Positions 9,047 to 18,201 of a DNA stretch of 64,000 nt are shown piece by piece. Source of the stretch: Clostridia bacterium (GTDB lineage Bacteria; Bacillota; Clostridia; Christensenellales; CAAEEZ01); NCBI GenBank assembly GCA_900755035.1, contig CAAEEZ010000016.1, positions 185,230 through 249,229 on the forward strand, in the 5' to 3' direction. The notes beneath the pieces are model-generated. The model was not told where the DNA came from. It saw only the letters and a program-made list of their open reading frames with translations, and did not search any database. The translations under genes were made by a program, and so were the position numbers. Within the stretch, counting starts at the first letter, position 1. Each line of letters opens with the position of its first letter.

Positions 9047-10650
9047 GTTTTACCTATGCAGGCGAAGATAAGCACGCCTTAAAAAATATTGATATTGCCA
9101 TTAAATCGGGCGAATTTATAGCCTTGGCAGGTATTAGTGGTTCGGGCAAAACTACGCTACTAAAACTACTAAAACCACAAATTGCCCCAAACGGAACGAT
9201 AAACGGCGAAATACTGATAGGTGGCGTGCCTATTGAAAAAGTGAACACGGCTGTGGACGTAGGTTTCGTTATGCAAAATCCTGAAAATCAAATAGTTACG
9301 GATAAGGTATATAGAGAACTTGCGTTCGGGCTAGAAAATATTGGCGAAAAAACCGAAAAAATAAAAGTAAAGATTGCCGAAATTGCCGAATATTTTGGTA
9401 TCAGCAGTTGGATAGAGGAAAAAACGTCGAATCTTAGTGGAGGACAAAGACAACTGTTGAATTTGTCCGCCGTTATGGTAACCGACCCTAAAATACTTAT
9501 TTTTGACGAAGCAACTAGCCAACTAGATCCCATCGTTGCTAGCGAGTTTTTGCGTGTGGTAAAAAGAATTAACGAAGAGTTTGGCGTAACGGTAATTATG
9601 GCGGAGCATAGGCTAAACGAACTTATCGGAATTGCCGATAGGCTAATCGTATTAGACGACGGAAAGAAGATAATAGACGCCGTGCCAAAAACTCTAAGCC
9701 CTAGCGAAATGAGTGGCGAATTTGTACAATCTATGCCGTTTACGTTTAGGCTAGCCAAAAAACTAAATCTTGAAAAATGCCCGCTTACAGAGAAAGAAGC
9801 AAGAGAGTGCTTAAAAGAGATAGTAACTATGCCCGTAACCTACCTGCCAAACAAGAAAGAGGAACGGGAAAAAGAGATTGCGCTAAGCGTGAAGAGTGCG
9901 TATTTTAGATACGACAAAAAGGGTAGCGACGTAATTAAGGATTTAAGGTTAGAGGTTAAAAAAGGGGAAGTTTACGCTTTGGTAGGTGGTAACGGCTCGG
10001 GCAAAACCACCTTGTTAAATTGTATCGTAGGTATTAAAGATTTTTATCACGGTAAAATAAAATACTTTGGTAGTAGTAAAAAGGAGTTTTTGTCAAAAAG
10101 GGCAGGCAATATCGCTATGCTTACCCAAAACCCCAAAACGCTGTTTATAAAAGATACCGTTAAAAAAGACCTAGAAGAGGTTGCAAAAATAGTAGGGAAA
10201 AGCAAAGACGAATTTGCGAATTTACTAGAAAAAACGATAGAAACACTAGGTATTAAGCCACTTTTAGAAAAGCACCCTTACGATTTGTCGGGTGGCGAAA
10301 CCGAAAAGGTTGCGCTAGCGAAAGTGCTACTAACTAGCCCGAAAATATTGCTGTTAGACGAGCCTACCAAGGGGCTTGACGGCTACTACAAATCTAAAAT
10401 CGCTAGCATTATCAACGATTTGAAAGACGAAGACGTTACCGTTATATTAGTAACTCACGACCAAGAGTTTGCCGCAATGGTGGCTGATAGAATAGGTATG
10501 CTGTTTAACGGCGAGATAGTAGGGGAAGATACGCCTAGAAACTTTTTTATAAATAGCAAATATTACACTACGTCTGCCGTAAAGGTGGCTAGGGGAATAG
10601 TGAATAACGCAGTTAGCGAAAATGAAATAGCAGAGGCAATAAATGGATAA
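9019..10650 (+). CDS. ECF transporter fused ATP-binding protein (A-A')
   Basis: This 543-residue protein contains two tandem ABC ATPase domains, so EcfA and EcfA' are fused. Domain 1 has Walker A GISGSGKTT (38-46), signature LSGGQ (139-143) and Walker B ILIFDEA (about 159-165). Domain 2 has Walker A GGNGSGKTT (about 323-331), signature LSGGE and Walker B ILLLDEPT. It hydrolyses ATP to drive vitamin import through the T and S subunits. AAGGAGGA lies upstream of the ATG within the ecfT end. It overlaps the S-component gene by 8 bases. Confidence 0.9.
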   Translation: MADVLIKNLSFTYAGEDKHALKNIDIAIKSGEFIALAGISGSGKTTLLKLLKPQIAPNGTINGEILIGGVPIEKVNTAVDVGFVMQNPENQIVTDKVYRELAFGLENIGEKTEKIKVKIAEIAEYFGISSWIEEKTSNLSGGQRQLLNLSAVMVTDPKILIFDEATSQLDPIVASEFLRVVKRINEEFGVTVIMAEHRLNELIGIADRLIVLDDGKKIIDAVPKTLSPSEMSGEFVQSMPFTFRLAKKLNLEKCPLTEKEARECLKEIVTMPVTYLPNKKEEREKEIALSVKSAYFRYDKKGSDVIKDLRLEVKKGEVYALVGGNGSGKTTLLNCIVGIKDFYHGKIKYFGSSKKEFLSKRAGNIAMLTQNPKTLFIKDTVKKDLEEVAKIVGKSKDEFANLLEKTIETLGIKPLLEKHPYDLSGGETEKVALAKVLLTSPKILLLDEPTKGLDGYYKSKIASIINDLKDEDVTVILVTHDQEFAAMVADRIGMLFNGEIVGEDTPRNFFINSKYYTTSAVKVARGIVNNAVSENEIAEAING

Positions 10651-11413
10651 AAAATTGCTAATAAGACGAATAATAAACGTTTTGGTGTACCTATTACTTA
10701 TACCACTTACGCTTGTTCTTGGCGTAACGGTATTTAAGGATAGACAGTACGTCGTAGTGTCGGTGGTGATTGCGTTTTTAGTTTTATTAGGTTTCTTTTT
10801 TAGTTACGACAGGAAAAAAACAACTTCAAAAGAGATAGCAATCGTAACCGTCATGGTGGCGTTCTCCGTTGTAGGCAGGCTTATTTTTGCCGCAGTGCCG
10901 TCCTTTAAGCCAATCAGCGCAATAGTGATTATTAGCGGTATAGCGCTTGGCTACGAAGCGGGCTTTATGGTGGGGGCGTTGTCGGCTTTTATCAGTAATT
11001 TTTATTTTGGGCAAGGTGCTTGGACTCCCTTTCAAATGGTCAGTTTTGGGCTAATTGGTTTGCTTTCTGGGTTATTATTTAGAAAAAACCGCAATATATG
11101 GCTTATTCTAATATACGGGGCGATAAGTGGCGTATTGTTTAGTTTAATTATGGACGTATGGACTGTAATTTCGGTTGATAACGCCTTTGTGCTCGAAAGA
11201 TATTTTTCGGCGCTTACGGTGGGTTTACCGTATATGGCAATATATATAGTAAGCAACGTAGCTTTTTTGTCGTTACTTGCAAAACCTATGCTAAAACAAC
11301 TCGACAGAATAAAAAAGAAGTACGGTATATTTGACGGTAGTAAGAATTATATAACCACAAATAACGCCACGAATAAAGACGTTAAATTAGAAGATAATAA
11401 CGCAGAAAATTAG
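10643..11413 (+). CDS. ECF transporter S component, predicted cobalamin-specific
   Basis: This 256-residue protein has about six transmembrane helices and an ECF S-component profile. Typical stretches are VGRLIFAAVPSFKPISAIVIIS and ALGYEAGFMVGALSAFISNFYFG. Related S components (CbrT-type) bind cobalamin. Specificity is inferred from the upstream B12 riboswitch and the DUF4430 partner, not from the sequence alone. The C-terminal 35 residues are hydrophilic and Asn/Asp rich. It is the last gene of the operon. I saw no strong terminator in the AT-rich gap that follows (11414-11582). Confidence 0.82.
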   Translation: MDKKLLIRRIINVLVYLLLIPLTLVLGVTVFKDRQYVVVSVVIAFLVLLGFFFSYDRKKTTSKEIAIVTVMVAFSVVGRLIFAAVPSFKPISAIVIISGIALGYEAGFMVGALSAFISNFYFGQGAWTPFQMVSFGLIGLLSGLLFRKNRNIWLILIYGAISGVLFSLIMDVWTVISVDNAFVLERYFSALTVGLPYMAIYIVSNVAFLSLLAKPMLKQLDRIKKKYGIFDGSKNYITTNNATNKDVKLEDNNAEN

Positions 11414-11582
11414 CAAAATGCGTTGTTTATATGCATATTTTGTTCGTTAAAACTCATATTTTGTTAAAATAATAAAAATAATGCATATTCTAAAAGCGAG
11501 CGAAAACACGTGTAAGCGAAAGCAATAATATTAAAATAAAATTAAATTATTTTTATTTTTTTTAGAAATTTTAAGCAAGGTA

Positions 11583-11610
11583 TTGAAAAGTATTTTTTGT
11601 GTGTTACAAT
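11583..11610 (+). promoter_or_regulatory. Promoter for the DUF2804 gene
   Basis: TTGAAA at 11583-11588 and TACAAT at 11605-11610 are spaced by 16 bases and lie about 35 bases before the start codon. The rest of the 232-base gap is very AT rich with no clear hairpin. Confidence 0.6.
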
Positions 11611-11645
11611 AGATTATGTTAAAAAATTAATTAGTTGAGGTAATT

Positions 11646-12701
11646 ATGAGTTATCCTGATTATATTTCAAAAAAACGTATTCCCGTAGAAACGCCAAACG
11701 ATTTGGTGGAAAACGGCGAAGCGCATTTTGGCACTTTTAAGGATCCGTTCCCAAATATGAGTATGCTTGATATAAAAAAGCCTTGCGGTAAAATGCCAGG
11801 GTTTTTGAAAAAGTCAAGACTTACCGTATGGGAAGCTTTCGAAATCAATATGGACGAAGGTACGTTAGTCAGCGCCGTATACAATATGAACGCACTTGGC
11901 TTTAACATTATGGTGTTTTACGACAAAGCCGAGGACAAGGTGTACAGTTGGCAAAATTTTGCGCCTGGATTTAAGTGCAAGGTTGCTCCTACTTTAATAG
12001 ATTCGGTAACCAGTCTTAAAACAAAAAGGGCAAATTTGGTTATCGAGAACGATTTTGCAAACGGCAAATGCAAGGCGACGGGTAAGGCAGTAAATAGGAA
12101 GAGTGGCGAATTTGAGTTTTGTATGGAGGCAGAAAGGGTAAGCGATCCGTCGGTTGTGTCTATTCCGCTAGGTAAACCTAATCCACTATACTCCGAAAAG
12201 GATTTCTTTAAGGGTAAAGGTTATATTAAAATCAACGGTAAAACCTACAAAAGTAACGAAAATACTACTTGTATCGTAGATGACCACAAAGGTTACTATC
12301 CGTTCCACGCGCACTACGATTGGCTTACTATGATGGGAAAAGTACAAATTGACGGTGATTACAAGTATTTAGCAATTAACTTTACGCACAATCAATCAAC
12401 AAGCGAGGACGACTACAACGAGAATTTGTTGTGGCTTGAAGGGGAAACGCATCCAATTCCGCCCGTTAAGTTTGAAAAAATAACGAAGAACAAGTGGAGA
12501 ATTTACGACGAGCACAAGACGGTAGAAGTAATTTTTGATATGCGCCAAGACTTTAAGATGATGGTACATTTACTAGTAGTCGATATAAGTTATAGATTGC
12601 CGTTTGGTTACGTAAAAGGTTACGTAACGGATACTAACGGAAAGCGTTATTCAGTAAATGGAATGACGGGAATAGGTGAAGACAAGACTACAAGGATATA
12701 A
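11646..12701 (+). CDS. DUF2804 family protein
   Basis: This 351-residue soluble protein has the look of DUF2804, a beta-rich family of unknown function. Visible are an early SRLTVWEAFEI segment, the central DDHKGYYPFHAHYDWLTMMG signature, and alternating aromatic beta strands to the end. No signal peptide or membrane helix is present. The ATG follows GTTGAGGTAATT. It has its own promoter and a terminator downstream, so it is monocistronic. Its neighbours, a ROK regulator and a GPH-type transporter, suggest sugar or glycolipid metabolism. The molecular function is not known. Confidence 0.7.
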   Translation: MSYPDYISKKRIPVETPNDLVENGEAHFGTFKDPFPNMSMLDIKKPCGKMPGFLKKSRLTVWEAFEINMDEGTLVSAVYNMNALGFNIMVFYDKAEDKVYSWQNFAPGFKCKVAPTLIDSVTSLKTKRANLVIENDFANGKCKATGKAVNRKSGEFEFCMEAERVSDPSVVSIPLGKPNPLYSEKDFFKGKGYIKINGKTYKSNENTTCIVDDHKGYYPFHAHYDWLTMMGKVQIDGDYKYLAINFTHNQSTSEDDYNENLLWLEGETHPIPPVKFEKITKNKWRIYDEHKTVEVIFDMRQDFKMMVHLLVVDISYRLPFGYVKGYVTDTNGKRYSVNGMTGIGEDKTTRI

Positions 12702-12759
12702 TATCGTTTGTAAAAAAGAGAAAAAATTGTAGAATTTTAACGAAAAAAAGGAAAAATAA

Positions 12760-12797
12760 GGGAAAATGGGATAAAAATAGCCGTTTTCTCTTTTTTT
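12760..12797 (+). terminator. Rho-independent terminator
   Basis: A 10-bp stem with two wobble pairs (12760-12769 with 12781-12790) is followed by seven T. It ends the DUF2804 transcript. Confidence 0.78.
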
Positions 12798-12841
12798 ACC
12801 GAAATATTAGACAAAAAACAAAAAGTGTGTACAAATAAATA

Positions 12842-12890
12842 TGGACTAGAAAAAAATTAAATGTTATAATTAATTAACGACATTAATTAA
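12842..12890 (+). promoter_or_regulatory. Promoter and repeated TTAATTAA boxes before the ROK gene
   Basis: TATAAT at 12865-12870 has a weak -35 (TGGACT, 12842-12847) 17 bases upstream. Two copies of TTAATTAA (12870-12877 and 12883-12890, 13 bases apart) follow at the start of the transcript. They could be an autoregulatory operator for the ROK repressor. This is inference from position and symmetry. Confidence 0.5.
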
Positions 12891-12911
12891 TGCGACCAAG
12901 GAGGACTTAAA

Positions 12912-14021
12912 ATGGTAAAGAAAAAGAAAGATATTAGGGAGGTAAGACGAAGCAATAAATCGCAAATTTTGTGGCATTTATATAATTACGGCCCACTGTC
13001 TAGGTTAGAGCTTGCAAAATTGTGTCATCTTACCACGCCGTCTATAACTCAACTTATGCATGACTTACTTTTGCAAGACGAAGTTGTCGAAATAGGCTCT
13101 ATACAAAGGAATGCAACGGGAAGAAAAGAAATACTCGTAGACTTAAATCCAAACAAGAATATAGCGCTTGGCGTAAATATCGAAACGGACTATACTTATT
13201 TTAGCGTAGCAAACGTGAAGGAAGTGTTCAAAATAGAAAAATTCGTTACAGCCGACTTAAAACTTAACGAAAATCTGGACGCGCTAGACGAAAAAATTGC
13301 GGAACTTATTAGCGAGTTCCCTAGCATAAATCAAATATGCGTTGCGTCGGTTGGAAAGGTTGAGGACGGCGTAATAGTTATTAGTTACGGCGAAATGCCC
13401 GTAAATTTGGATATGCAAGCGCATCTTACCGAAAAGTTTGGCTTGAAAATTTTGGTAATGAGTAGCGTAAAGGCGCAAGCGTTATCTTTATACAGAGCAG
13501 GCAACGAAAACTACTTGTACGTAAGCCACTCGCCTGAACTAAGCTCGGCAATGATTATAAAGGGTGAAGTAATAAGGGGCAACGACAAGGTAACCGGCGA
13601 CCTAGGACACATTATCATAAATATGAACGGCAGACAATGTAAATGTGGCAAACCGGGTTGTCTAAACACCTACGTAAGCGACGAGGCAATCGAGGAAAGA
13701 TATTTTGAAAAAACGGGTAACAAACTAACCGTAAACGAAATATACGCACTATACAAAAAAGACGAGGCTGCAACCGAACTACTAAATACGGTAATAAAAT
13801 ATTTGGCAGTAATTATTGCCGACGTAAACGAACTATTAAATCCTGAAAAGGTGTACGTGGCAGGTGGAATATTCTCGTGCGACGATGTATACGAACACGG
13901 TTGGGAAGTTTTAAGAGAGTGTAATTTTGGTATTACGGCTGAAAGAATTACCGATACCGAAAACCTAAAAGCAACTGCGCCTGCTAAGTATATGATTTGT
14001 AAATCGATACTAGAAGTATAA
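12912..14021 (+). CDS. ROK family transcriptional regulator (NagC/XylR type)
   Basis: This 369-residue protein has an N-terminal winged helix-turn-helix (residues about 15-65, LSRLELAKLCHLTTPSITQL). A ROK sugar-kinase fold follows with the zinc-binding CKCGKPGCLNTY motif and a GDLGH-type active-site region. The presence of the HTH makes it a transcription factor, probably sensing a phosphorylated or amino sugar. GGAGG lies 8 bases before the ATG. It likely controls itself and the adjacent MFS transporter, and perhaps the downstream GH20/GH3 genes. A long terminator hairpin follows. Confidence 0.88.
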   Translation: MVKKKKDIREVRRSNKSQILWHLYNYGPLSRLELAKLCHLTTPSITQLMHDLLLQDEVVEIGSIQRNATGRKEILVDLNPNKNIALGVNIETDYTYFSVANVKEVFKIEKFVTADLKLNENLDALDEKIAELISEFPSINQICVASVGKVEDGVIVISYGEMPVNLDMQAHLTEKFGLKILVMSSVKAQALSLYRAGNENYLYVSHSPELSSAMIIKGEVIRGNDKVTGDLGHIIINMNGRQCKCGKPGCLNTYVSDEAIEERYFEKTGNKLTVNEIYALYKKDEAATELLNTVIKYLAVIIADVNELLNPEKVYVAGGIFSCDDVYEHGWEVLRECNFGITAERITDTENLKATAPAKYMICKSILEV

Positions 14022-14044
14022 TAAAAGTCATAAATAAATATTGT

Positions 14045-14106
14045 AAAAAGCGAATTTGTTAAAAATAGATAAAATATGAGTTATTCTATTTTAACAATCG
14101 CTTTTT
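14045..14106 (+). terminator. Long terminator hairpin after the ROK gene
   Basis: A long, almost fully paired stem (about 14045-14067 with 14084-14106) carries one mismatch and an AT loop, and its distal arm ends in a T run. A separate small inverted repeat, GTAATA...TATTAC (14126-14142), follows before the transporter gene and may be an operator. Confidence 0.7.
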
Positions 14107-14170
14107 ATATGTTATTATATTATATGTAATAGTTCGTATTACAAAAGTTCGTTGAAAGAGAGAGGAGATT

Positions 14171-15946
14171 ATGGGAGAGCAAAATCAAAAAGAAAAAGTG
14201 CCTTTCAAAGTTAAGGTAAAAAATGGTGCGCTTGCCGTAAAAGGTATGTGGAAAACTCCGCCAAAGGGAAGATTTCTAAACCTAAAAGAGATGTTATCGT
14301 TTGGTGGTTTTGCGCTTGGTAATAGTATGATGCTTAGCGCAATCAACTACGTAGCAACTGCATCGTACTTACCTATGTTTTACGAGATTGACGCAATACA
14401 CGCTTACATTATTATTGCGCTTGCAACGTTTATCAATATGATAATATTGCCGTTTATAGGTAACTTAATCGAGAGATTAAATACCAAAATCGGTAGATAC
14501 AAGCCTGTTATTTTGGGTGCGTTGCCTATCTACGTAATATTTATGATGCTAACTATGTGGATTCCGCAGTTAGAAAAAGAGGCAGACCGTATTATTTACG
14601 CTTACTTAACTTGTACGCCTGGACTAGTGCTTGCAAACTTTGTAAACAATATGTACCAAAATATGCCTACCGTTATCACGCCAAACAACCAAGAAAGAGC
14701 GGATATCATGACGCCTATCGGTCTTATCGTAGGTTTTGCACCTACCGTGCTTAATATCGTTGCAGGCCCTGTAAGAGCGGCATTCCCTAAGGGACAACAA
14801 TATATGGCAATGCGTATAATCGGTGCAGTTAGTGCAGTACTTGGCGTAATTTGCATTTTGTTTATCCTAAAAGTAAAAGAAAGAATATACGAAATAGATA
14901 AGACTAATAATAGTAATGAAAAAGAAGAAAAAGTTACTATGATAGAGGCTCTTAAAATGCTGAGCAAAAACAAACCTGCAATTATTTTCTGTATTGCGCT
15001 TGTGCTTGGTTCGCTTAGGGGCTTTACCGATCAATTCAGGTGGCTAATTATTCAATTTAGATTTGACGAGCACGTACAAACGGCAGTGCAAATTTCGGGC
15101 TTGCCACAAACGATTATCGGTTTTGCGTCTACGGTAGCAATGTTGTTATTGCCTATTATTACTAGAAAGATGAACAAGCGAACGGCAATTATATTGTTTA
15201 CTTTTACAAGCGTGTTACCATACGTAATACTAGGAAGTATAGGTTACCAAAATATTCCGGTTGGAACGCCATCGTTAATAGTTTTAACTATATTGTTCTT
15301 TATCGCTTGCTTGAACCCTATTTATCTGCTAATTCCTATTATGCTAGGCGAACTTGCAGATTATCAGCAATGGAAGACGGGAAAGAGATTAGACGGACAC
15401 TTGCAAAACCTACTATTTATCGTACCGGGACTTAGCATGAACCTACTAATGATTGCATCGTACTATTTGCAAAAACAAGTTGGTTTCGAGCAAAAAGATT
15501 ACATAGAGATTATGCAGGACTATACGGCTGTACAACAAGCAACGGCATGCGAGTGGTTTAACATAGTTACTATAATATCGGCAGTTAGCGGTGCTTTGAT
15601 GATAATAGTTATGTTGTTCTATCCACTTTCAAGAAAGAAACATCAACAAATCGTAGAGGAGTTGAAGGCAAGGTCGGTAATAACTAACGATGGAGCAGTT
15701 GCTGCTAGCGTAGAAGTTAGCCAAGAATTGACGGGCGAGCCAAGCGAAATAGACGAGGTTGTTTTTGAAGAGGCTGAAAAAGAAATGGAGAAAGCCGAAA
15801 GCGAAAACGAAACGGTTGACGAAACTGCGGTAGATGAAAGCGAAAACGTTAAGGAAAGCGAAGAAGCCGACGAAACTAGCGAAGTTTTAGAAGAAGAAAA
15901 GTCTAGCGAAGAAGTAGACGAGGCTAGTAACGAAACGAAAGAATAA
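14171..15946 (+). CDS. MFS transporter (GPH sugar-cation type) with acidic tail
   Basis: This 591-residue protein has about twelve transmembrane helices. GPH-family-like landmarks include NTKIGRYKPVILGALP near residue 110 and a LADYQQWKTGKRLDG segment near residue 400. It is likely a sugar or glycoside symporter in the cytoplasmic membrane. Residues from about 500 to 591 form a soluble, extremely Glu/Ser-rich tail, which is unusual for this family. AGAGGAG precedes the ATG. It stands between the ROK regulator and glycosidase genes, so the substrate is probably an oligosaccharide handled by the GH20 or GH3. A terminator follows. Confidence 0.82.
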   Translation: MGEQNQKEKVPFKVKVKNGALAVKGMWKTPPKGRFLNLKEMLSFGGFALGNSMMLSAINYVATASYLPMFYEIDAIHAYIIIALATFINMIILPFIGNLIERLNTKIGRYKPVILGALPIYVIFMMLTMWIPQLEKEADRIIYAYLTCTPGLVLANFVNNMYQNMPTVITPNNQERADIMTPIGLIVGFAPTVLNIVAGPVRAAFPKGQQYMAMRIIGAVSAVLGVICILFILKVKERIYEIDKTNNSNEKEEKVTMIEALKMLSKNKPAIIFCIALVLGSLRGFTDQFRWLIIQFRFDEHVQTAVQISGLPQTIIGFASTVAMLLLPIITRKMNKRTAIILFTFTSVLPYVILGSIGYQNIPVGTPSLIVLTILFFIACLNPIYLLIPIMLGELADYQQWKTGKRLDGHLQNLLFIVPGLSMNLLMIASYYLQKQVGFEQKDYIEIMQDYTAVQQATACEWFNIVTIISAVSGALMIIVMLFYPLSRKKHQQIVEELKARSVITNDGAVAASVEVSQELTGEPSEIDEVVFEEAEKEMEKAESENETVDETAVDESENVKESEEADETSEVLEEEKSSEEVDEASNETKE

Positions 15947-15971
15947 CGTTTGAAACTATAACGATAAGCAT

Positions 15972-16001
15972 AAAGGAGCAATTATAAGTTGCTCCTTTTT
16001 T
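15972..16001 (+). terminator. Rho-independent terminator after the MFS gene
   Basis: A perfect 10-bp stem (15972-15981 with 15989-15998) with a 7-base loop is followed by a T run. Confidence 0.92.
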
Positions 16002-16122
16002 GTTTTGAAATTTTCATAAAATTATTAAAAAAATACAAAAATATATTCGAAGTACGGGCGTTATTTGGGCGTTATTATTGAAATCTATATAAATATAGTA
16101 TATTATTTGAAAAGAGGGTATT

Positions 16123-16791
16123 ATGGCAAAGAATATTTTACAAGAGCCGTCCAAAAATTTTAACGATACGATAGCGTTATTTGCAAGTGGAATCGAAGGT
16201 TTTTTCGACGGACAAATAGCAAAAGAAACGATATACGTAAAAGGTGGCACTAAAAACTTAAACGGCGACGTTATGCTTGCCGAGATTAAAATTGCGACGA
16301 AACTTAAACAGTCTAGCGATTATTATAGGGAATACGACGAGGAAAATTCCACGCACTTAGTGCGCCAAACAAACGTATGTAAGGATAGTTTCGTTAGTGG
16401 CAAAAACTTTATCGGGCATAAAACCACCTTTAAGGAAAAACAAAGCGTGGAGATAAGGTTAGAGCCAAACGATAAAGCAATTTACGGTGGGGATAAACAT
16501 TGTATCGCAGCCGTGATAAAACACCTAGGCGTTGGAGTAGGGCTTTCGATAAATACCGACGGCGTGCCTACATATAAAAAGAATAAAATCAAGATAGACG
16601 GTGCAAGCAAGGTGGAAATATTTATCAAGGTAACTACGGGGCTTAACCCGATAAGTCAAAAAAGAGAAACCGACGAAAATAGACTGCTTGAAAATTTGCG
16701 TGGACAAATGTATTTAATGGAGTCCGAACTTTTCGACGTATTAAAAATGAAACACTTAATGGATATAGATAAACTGAAAATTATGGAGTAA
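16123..16791 (+). CDS. Hypothetical protein, possible GH95-like N-terminal beta domain
   Basis: This 222-residue soluble protein starts at an ATG with GAGGG just upstream. It is beta-rich and ends in a helical segment. The stretch around KIDGASKVEIFIKVTTGLNP loosely resembles the N-terminal beta-sandwich of GH95-type glycosidases, but the catalytic barrel is absent. I would not assign a function on this. It is the first gene of a likely operon with the M20 peptidase (3-base gap), GH20, a membrane protein, GNAT and GH3. Confidence 0.6.
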   Translation: MAKNILQEPSKNFNDTIALFASGIEGFFDGQIAKETIYVKGGTKNLNGDVMLAEIKIATKLKQSSDYYREYDEENSTHLVRQTNVCKDSFVSGKNFIGHKTTFKEKQSVEIRLEPNDKAIYGGDKHCIAAVIKHLGVGVGLSINTDGVPTYKKNKIKIDGASKVEIFIKVTTGLNPISQKRETDENRLLENLRGQMYLMESELFDVLKMKHLMDIDKLKIME

Positions 16792-16794
16792 GAG

Positions 16795-18200
16795 ATGTTA
16801 TTAACTAGGGCAATACTTGCAAAAAACAAAAGAACGACGAAGGATTTACCAAACGTAAACGTGGACGAAACTACGCTAAACGAATACGTAAGAAAACTAA
16901 GAAGAATGTTGGAGTGCAAAACCGTTTTTGACGTAAATAATTACGACGACAGGGAGTTTGCTAAGTTTAGAGAAGTATTAAAGCAGGAATTTCCAAACGT
17001 GAACGAAAAATGCACGCTAACGCTATTTGGTAGTGGCTGTATCGTGTACAAATTAGCGGGTAAAAACGCAACGAAAAATATAATGCTGATGAGTCATCAC
17101 GACGTGGTTGCAGCAAGCGATAATTGGACGTACGACCCGTTCGGCGCAGAAATTCACGACGGGAAAATATACGCGCGTGGCGCAATAGATACCAAAACGC
17201 CGTTGTTTGGCGAATTACAAGCCTTGGAAGAACTTATTGGCGAAGGCTACGAATTCCCCGTAAACGTGTATATCGCATCTTCAAACAACGAAGAAATTTG
17301 CGGGGACGGAATAGTAAAGGCTGTAAAGTATTTTGAGGAAAACGGCATATACTTCGACTTCGTTATCGACGAAGGCGGAGCAATAATAGAAGGTATGATG
17401 CCCGGGGTAAAAGGCTACTCGGCTATGGTTGCCGTTCACGAAAAGGGTAGGCATACCTTTAAGTTAACTGCAAAAAAGGACGTAGCAATGGACGGCGGAC
17501 ACTCGGGACTAACTTGTAAAAGCGACAACCCTATCGTTAGAATGAGCGAGTTTATTGCCGAGATAGAAAAGGTTAAGTGGAAGGTAAAATGTACGACGAA
17601 GTACGCCAAACGTTTATAGCGTCAGCCCCGTATATGAGCCTTCAGTATAGATATTTGTTTTATAATATCGACTTTTTCAAGGGCTTACTACTTAAAATTA
17701 TGCCAAAGTTTAGCCCGACGGTATCGGCAATGTTAGGTAACAGCGTGTCGTTTACAAATATAAACGGCAACGGAATCTATAATATGGTGCAAACCAAAGA
17801 AGTAACGGCAACGGCGTTTTTTAGGTGCGTAAGAGAAGAGGACCTGTACGAAGAGGTGGCAAAGTTTACCGAAATTGCCAAGAAGTATAATATTACGGTA
17901 GAGGCGGATATAAAGGACTTTTGTCAGCCTGCAAGTTACAAAAACGAGCAGTACGCTTTAATAGAAAAAACGGTTAGTGAAATTTTCCCTAGCGTGAACG
18001 TTGCGCCGTTCTTACTTACGGCAGGTAGCGACGCTAGAAGGTTTACTACGGTAGCAAAAAATATTTATCGATTTGCTCCGCTTGTCGTAACGAGCGAGCA
18101 ATTTAAGACCATTCACCAAGACGACGAAAATATCAGCGCAAACAACGTTGGCGAAGTGGTATGTTTTTACAAAAGATTACTAAAATCTTACGAGGCGTAA
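16795..18200 (+). pseudogene. M20 family metallopeptidase, single-base frameshift
   Basis: Two overlapping frames, 16795-17619 and 17577-18200, together encode one M20 (carboxypeptidase/deacylase) protein of about 468 residues. The first frame has the metal-binding MSHHDVVAAS, the ARGAIDTK segment, the catalytic NNEE pair and DEGGA. The second has TAGSDARRF and the last metal ligand IHQDDENI. The break lies at about 17580-17590: adding one base there would join EKVKW to KMYDEVRQTF in the normal family order. The catalytic set is otherwise complete, so the break is either recent or a base-call error. If intact, the enzyme would hydrolyse a peptide or N-acyl amino acid in the cytosol. The next gene starts 1 base after the stop. 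Confidence 0.82.
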
Positions 18201-18201
18201 T

